Source: Lunularia cruciata
Lineage: Eukaryota; Streptophyta; Marchantiopsida; Lunulariales; Lunulariaceae
DNA: 64,000 bases
NCBI GenBank assembly: GCA_948567375.1
Contig: OX419757.1
Coordinates: 48,109,665-48,173,664, forward strand
Reading direction: 5' to 3'
This document shows positions 57,966 to 64,000 of the stretch, piece after piece (the stretch's first letter is position 1; every line of letters starts with the position of its first letter). Below the pieces are notes generated by a model. It made no database searches. It was not told the origin of the DNA and was given only the letters and a program-made list of their open reading frames with translations. The position numbers were made by a program, and so were the translations under genes.

Positions 57966-58740
57966 TTGTCGTGTCGTGGTTTGCGTAGCCCGTAAAAAGC
58001 AACTTATCATAGTTTATCTCCACGTTAGTGGGGTAGGTTGCATGCTAGATCCGATGGATGAGATGTTGCCATGTGAGCCATCTATGTACATGTATGTGAT
58101 TGGCCATGTGGGTTACAATCTTATCATGTTTGAGGGCTCTGATGAATAAAGATGAGGGTGAGTAGAGAGACGGGTGTGTTTTAGTTTAGAGAGTCTTGAG
58201 GAGAGAAGGAAGTTGGGAGAGAGTTGTAGCAAAGAGCGAGTGTTAGATCATCGGAGGAAAGATTCAAGCATGAGATGTCCCATGCTCCCGATCTGCCACT
58301 CCCAAATCCTTTTCTCATCAGGCTTCAGATTTTACACCGTGACGACTTATAGGATTGGTTGGTAGCACGTTTCGGGGTGGTGTTTGTGGAGTCGGTGATG
58401 GGAAACCCAGATCCTATCATCCTTCCGGTGCTTACTTATGAGAATGTCTGGGACTTGACAATTTATGTTCTTCTATAGTTAGGGAATGCCTAAAATTTTG
58501 CTCATAAGCTTCAAGGTGGAGTTGTGGGGTCCATTTGTCAAAAAGTAAAAAGAGTAAAAGACAAATGTGCAAGAACTTGGGTCTCAAGGGGAAAGTCTGG
58601 AGTCTTTTGACCATTGGGGGAGTTTGGGGAGGGCATTCGAAAAATAAAGGAAATGGTTGGAAAAAAAAGACAACAAGCTACAATTTGCAGACAAAAATTA
58701 CTCCATTTGAGCTGATTATGAGAGGGATATGATCAATTGA
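57966..58740 (+). other. Unassigned sequence between elements G and H
   Basis: No known gene. A short readable phrase, VESVMGNPDPIILPVLTYENVWDL.IYVLL (about 58,385-58,480), resembles the start of K gag (GVEFMDMVINSPNPMILPMVIYNR near 14,040-14,115). This may be the LTR and gag start of another chromovirus fragment. Confidence 0.35.
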
Positions 58741-58744
58741 GTGA

Positions 58745-59778
58745 AGGGGGGTTGAATTGATACCTTGGAGCACAAAGTAGTCAATTGAGGAAGTTTCTTG
58801 AGACCTTTTCACTATTTGTCAGTGGGATTGGAGAGAAGACAATGTTCTTACAGTACTGAGTGCAATAAATTCCAATTTTGAGTCAATCTAAAATCAGATC
58901 CAATTGATTGAAGTTGAAGCTTATGGGATGTAAGGTATTGGAGAAGAGCTAATGATCAGGTTTGGAGTTTTGGTCACTTCCCAAGTTGCAGTTCGAATTT
59001 CCTCATGAAAGTTTCTAGAGTTGTTGGTGAATAGGTTTAGCTCCTCTATGTGGAAGTTTCATGTGAATTCTTCAAATAGAGAAATTAGGATCTTGGATCT
59101 GTGAGCCGGCCTGTCTCTCACTCAAGATGAACCTCTGATGGCTATTATGGTAGCGCACCATGGACTAAGAAGGCAAGGAACCCCAACTCCATCATACTCC
59201 TCCAAGGCTAACACTCCAAGACTCAAGACATTGCTCACTAGAGAACTCAATGAGAGAGAGATAGTTGCAAATGAAAGGATGATGAGTACCTCCTCACACC
59301 TTGTTTATATACTTGTGAAATAGTTACGTACCAAAGTTACTAATTACCGTAGTAACTCAAGTTACTAGACTAAAAGTCAAGTAAAGTCAAAAAGTAGAAA
59401 GGAATATCCATTCACATGGGCATATTCCCCTTATCTTGACCCAACCACTAAAGCAAGGATTCCTTCACATGGGCTATCCTTGGACTAAAGAAGAATCCAA
59501 AACAAAAAGGCTTGCGGGCCCAAGAGTTCTCAACTCTTTCCCCAAAGCCAAACACCTAGGAATAATACCAAGTCAACACACTAAAATCCAAAATAGTGGT
59601 GCTCATCTTTTCTACTTCCTCTAAAGTAAGGTCCCATCTATCTTAGCTATGACTAACTTTAGCTAACCATGACTAATATAGAACCATCCTTTATCTCTAT
59701 ATAAATAATATCTCTTAAGTACTTGTAATACTAAGCTAAATATCACAATACCACACACATGCACAAATGGGTGTTACA
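58745..59778 (-). repeat. 3' LTR of element H (left edge uncertain)
   Basis: The right end is fixed: in element sense the LTR starts TGTAACACCC directly after the purine tract CCGGGGGTAAA (plus strand 59,779-59,789). A TATA-like 'atttatatag' lies about 80 bp into it (near 59,697-59,706). The left end is placed near 58,745 only because the sequence changes there; the partner LTR is outside the window. Confidence 0.5.
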
Positions 59779-59789
59779 TTTACCCCCGG
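59779..59789 (-). promoter_or_regulatory. Polypurine tract of element H
   Basis: CCGGGGGTAAA (minus strand), 37 bp after the pol stop codon and touching the LTR start. It would prime plus-strand cDNA synthesis. Confidence 0.8.
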
Positions 59790-59826
59790 ACTAAGTTTTC
59801 ACTTTGTCCTCAAAGTGAAGGTCTCT

Positions 59827-62800
59827 CTACCTTCTATGGTACATCTTCAACTTATCATGGTTAATCCTATCAAAGTGTCTTCCTCCCAACTCCTTGAGAT
59901 CATAAGTGTAATTTCCCCACACCTTCTCTACTATGAAAGGTCCAAAGTACTTAGGCAAAAACTTCTTTTGCACTCTCTTGAATCGAATGGAATCAAACAA
60001 CATTACCCAATCACCTTCTTTGAAAGGCTCCACCTTCTTCTTGCCTTGCCTCTTGTCATAGCTCTCCTTTTGTTTCCTTTGGGCTTGCTCCACTCGAACC
60101 ATAGCAACTGCTCTTGCCTCTTCCAACTCCATGAGTTGATCCTTCCTTGACTTCTCTGCATCACTTCCTTGTGCTTTCTTCAATCTCCTATGAATGCTTT
60201 GGAAGGTAGGAAGATCAAAGTGAATAGGTAAGGTAGACTCAATACCATACACCAATTGGAATGGAGAATATCCAGTGGAAGTCTTCATGGTTGTCCTATA
60301 CTACCACAAAACTGCATGAATCCTCTTGTCCCAATGATGTTTAGCCCCCTCCATTTCTGCATCTTTGGCCAACATCATGCACAAGGTCTGATTGGTTCTC
60401 TCTGCCAAGCCATTGGAATTTGGCTTATAGGATGTAGTTACTCTATGTGTGATAGAGAAATGTCGTAGCATGGCTGTAGTAATGCTTCCTGTAAACTCTC
60501 CTCCTCTATCAGAAACCAACTCCAAAGGGCATCCAAACCTAGTGATAATGCGTTCATAAAGAAATCTACCCACTTCATCTTCATTCTTGTCCCTCAATGG
60601 TCTAGCCTCAACCCACTTGGTAAGGTAATCAGTAACTACCACAATGTACCGATTGTTCCTTGGGGTTCTATTGAGAGGTCCTACAAAATCAATTCCCCAC
60701 TTCTCAAAGGGTCCTAGCAATGGAATTGATCTAAGTGGTGGAGTGGATGTAGACTTTCTAGCAAAAGCTTGACAAACATGACAAGTTTTGCAATAATCAA
60801 GACAATCCTTGAAAATCCCTCTCCAATGGTAACCTGCATATAGAATCTTGAAAGCAGTCACCTTTCCTGCAAAGTGTCCTCCACATACTAAACCTTCATG
60901 AAACTCCTTTATGAGTAGGATAGACTCTTCCTTACCCACTGCTCTTTGAAGTAGACCATCTGCTCCTTGGTGAAAAAGAATATCCTCCACCATTGTGTAA
61001 GGTCTAGATCTTGCTGCAAGGGCCTTCCTCTCCCTAGCATGCATCCCTTTTGGATAGTTACCTCTTGTCACAAAATCCACAATCTCCTTGTACTCCATTG
61101 GAACCTCTTGAGTGACTGAGATTGTCATGAGCTCCTCATCCGGGAAGGAATCATCTACTGGCTCATCTCCATCATGATCATAGGCTCTAGATAACAAATC
61201 AGCATTTGCATGTTTCTTTCCTGGCCTATCCTCAATTGTGTAGTCATACTCAGACAAGAGTATCATCCACCTTGCTAGTCTCCCTTCAACATTAGGCTTG
61301 TTGAAGATGTACTTCAAAGCCTTGTGATCCGTGACAATTGTGGCTTTCCCTCCAATCAAGTAGTGTCTAAACTTCTTGAGACCAAAGATCACTGCCAACC
61401 CTTCTCTCTCTGTGACAGAGTAGTTCTTCTCTGCTGAAACCATCTGCCTACTAGCATAAGCTATTGGATGATCATGCCCATCTTGGTCTAATTGACTAAG
61501 AGTGCATCCTATAGCTACATTAGAAGCATCAGTGTAGAGGATGAAAGGCTTACTCCAATCAGGTTTAGCAAGAATTGGAGCTACAACAAGGGATTGCTTG
61601 AGCTCCTCAAAAGCTTTGAGAGCCTCCTTGTCTTCCAAAATCACCATGTAATCTACACCCTTCTTCATGTAGATGGTCAATGCATAAGCCTTGTTGGAAA
61701 ATGAGAAGATGAACCTCCTGTAGTACCCAACCATTCCCAAGAATTGGCGTAACTTTGTCAAGCTTGAAGGGAATGGAAGGTCTGAGATTTTCCTCACCTT
61801 CTTAGGATCAACTGCTATTCCATCCTTGGAGATGATGTGCCCCAAAAGTAGACCTTCTTCACATCCAAAAATGCACTTCTCTGGGTTGAGTGATGCATTT
61901 GCCTCATCCAAGCGTTGCAAGACTTTGATTAGGTGCTCAAAGTGCTCCTCCTTGCTCCCATAGACACAAAAGTCATCAATGAAATCTCTCACAAATTTCC
62001 CAATGAAAGGTTCAAATACCTTGTTCATGAACCGTTGGAATGTGGCTGGAGCATTGCAAAGCCCAAAAGGCATGACCTTGAAAGCGTAAGTTCCCCAAGG
62101 TGTGGTGAATGTGGTGAGTTGTTGATGCTCTGGTGCAATCTTGATTTGGTTATATCCACTATAACCATCTCCAAAATTGTACCTCTCATGACCTGCAACC
62201 TCCTCCAAGATCTCATCAATGAATGGCAATGGGTAGTAGTCCTTCTTGGTAACAGCATTGAGCTTCTTGTAATCCACACATACCCGAAGCTTGCCATTCT
62301 TTTTCTTCACAATGACAATTGGAGACACCCATTCTGAATTCTCCACTTCAAAGATAAATCCAGCCTCCTTGAGCTTATCAATCTCCTCCTTCACAACCAA
62401 AGATATTGGTGGGCTAATGCGACGTTGCTTTTGGCGGATTGGTCTTGCATGTGACTCCACCTCTATCTTGTGCTCCTCCAAGGTGACTTCCTTCAAATCC
62501 TTGTAACTAAAAGCAAACACATGGATGAACTTGCGGAAAATCTCCTCAAATCTCACCTTCTCCTCCTTGGTAACATTTGGGCCATACTTGAGGGTAGATA
62601 ACCTTCTCTCTACCTCCTCAAGTGTCAATGGTGATTTATCTGGGTCCTTCAAAACCTCTAGCTTAGGTGCAAAATCCATAGCACATAAAGGATACACATC
62701 TGAATCAGATTCAGATTCATCCTCCTCCGTGGAAGTCTCCTCTTCCATGCTTGTGTCCACACCTGAAGCTCCTCCTTCAGAATCTGATTCCCAATAATCA

Positions 62801-63999
62801 GAAGATGGGGTATCTGAATGTGAAGTGTTGGTGGTGTTAGTCACAGGAACAGTGACTCTATGGTTTGATGGCCCAATCCTTAAGTACCCTTTGTGCCATC
62901 GATCAGTTGTGCGTGCTGCTCTCAACCATGGCCTCCCAAGAAGTAAGTCATAGCTTGAATCCTTCAAGACTTGGAAAGTCATGAGATTTTGGACTCCCAT
63001 AACTGAAACTACCACCTTATCCATCACTCCTATTGGTCGAACTTGTTGCTTGTTTGCCATGCTCACCACAAATGTTGAAGGTCTTGAGGGTATCATACCC
63101 AACTTCTTCATCAACCTTTCTGACATGGCATTCACTGCTGATCCTCCATCAACCAATGCATCCTTGATGTTGTGACCATTCACTCTCACATCAATCTTGG
63201 AGGCATATTCACAAGCCTCCCATGGTGCTGGCTTGGCATCCACCACCCCCATTGATACTGGAACTTTTGCCTTCTTCTTCTTCTTGCTCCTTGTAGAACT
63301 CAAACCACCTCTAAGCTCCTTTCTCAAGGTAGGGTTCAAAGCAATTAATTGGCCCACTGTGATGTTAGCCTTGTGACTACCAACATCCTCCAACACATTG
63401 TAGTTCCATTGTTGCTTTGAGATCAAGAAGTCCTCCATCCCCAACTTCTTCCTTGGAGTCTTTGTTGTTGATGGTGCTGAGGTGCGAGTGCTCCTAGTAG
63501 ACATAGGAGTATCCTTGCTTGAAGTAAATCCTTGAGAAGAGTGAACATCCTCTGCAAAACGAGCTCTCTTCTTCTCTTGTGCCAAAAGCTCCAAATTAGG
63601 ACTCTTGGAGTTTGAGCACTCTCCCTTCTCATACTTGCTCTCAACCACATCTATGGATGCTATCCCCTTACCTTTGTTGGGATTAGGAGCCACTTGGGTT
63701 TCACTACCTCCCTCTTTCCCTCTATTGGCTCCCTCATAACCCCTTCCTCCATGGTAAGTGGAATTTGGGCAATTCCTTTGGATATGGCCTCTTCCTCCAC
63801 AACCAAAACAATTTCTATCATTGAAATTGTTGGCTGGTTGGCCTCCTCTCTATGGATAGTTTCCATAACTCCTAGGCCCTCTCCCTACATTCTGATCCAC
63901 CTCTCTCTTCTCCCATAGTTGCACCACATTGATCTTGAGATCCGCAAGTTGTTCTGTGATGGTTTGGAGTGGATCTTTTGGTGGAGGTGCAAGAACTGG
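59827..63999 (-). CDS. Nearly intact Gag-Pol of Ty3/gypsy element H (5' part outside window)
   Basis: One minus-strand frame of about 1,390 codons with only two stops (plus-strand CTA at 63,850-63,852 and 60,301-60,303). In order: zinc knuckle CFGCGGRGHIQRNC (63,771-63,810). Then, numbering from the internal codon at 63,693: protease DALVDGGSAVNAM (Asp182), an acidic linker (about 292-335), RT (VCVDYKKLN, MPFGLCNAPATFQRF, FIDD at 571-574), RNase H (Asp722, Glu762 or Glu764, Asp789), and integrase (His932, His940, Cys971, Cys974; Asp1002, Asp1062, Glu1098). After the second stop comes the integrase C-terminal GPF-type module (KYFGPFIVEKVWGNYTYDL). There is no chromodomain, DNMT or PHD. It is the youngest-looking element here. 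The protease has DGG where most retropepsins have D(T/S)G. Confidence 0.9.
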
Positions 64000-64000
64000 A

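Overview
This window is a stretch of plant nuclear DNA made mostly of nested, decayed LTR retrotransposons, with one recognisable host gene. The plant assignment rests on the Ty3/gypsy polyproteins, the initiator-Met-type primer site, the spliced universal stress protein gene with GT-AG introns, and the repeat-on-repeat layout. A non-flowering land plant (lycophyte, fern or bryophyte) is my guess from the retroelement family; this is low confidence.

The dominant component, here called family DP, is a Ty3/gypsy element whose polyprotein carries two unusual extra modules: a full cytosine-5 DNA methyltransferase (DNMT) between protease and reverse transcriptase, and a C4HC3 PHD finger after the integrase. 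Seven pieces are visible. Z (1-658, leader) is followed by A (659-8,990, minus). B (9,016-11,341, plus, gag/protease) and C (21,076-25,255, plus, DNMT to 3' LTR) are two halves of one element split by a nested insertion. D (37,766-41,286, plus, LTR to gag) is followed by E (41,287-44,245, minus). F (46,478-56,301, minus) is essentially full length and has a target-site duplication. F reads, in element sense: 5' LTR, 1.2-kb leader, gag, two zinc knuckles, linker, retropepsin, DNMT, RT, RNase H, integrase, PHD, 3' LTR. All copies carry nonsense mutations, and those I examined are mostly C-to-T or G-to-A.

Other elements lie within and around these. The 11,342-21,075 insert (target-site duplication AGTTC) contains a Gag fragment of family GH (G2), a chromodomain-type Ty3 element (K), an unclassified coiled-coil segment (M) and a cluster of reversed K-type LTRs. 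A solo K-type LTR (37,791-38,386, duplication CAAAG) sits in the 5' LTR of D. A non-LTR (LINE-like) RT remnant lies at about 35.0-37.6 kb. Element G (44,246-46,477 and 56,302-57,965) was interrupted in frame by F. Element H (about 58.75 kb to the right edge, minus) is the best preserved, with only two stops in about 1,390 codons.

From 25.3 to 33.8 kb is a non-repetitive, CpG-rich island containing a five-exon, apparently intact universal stress protein gene (30,573-32,522, plus). A four-unit tandem repeat of about 180 bp (25.58-26.19 kb) lies near its left edge.
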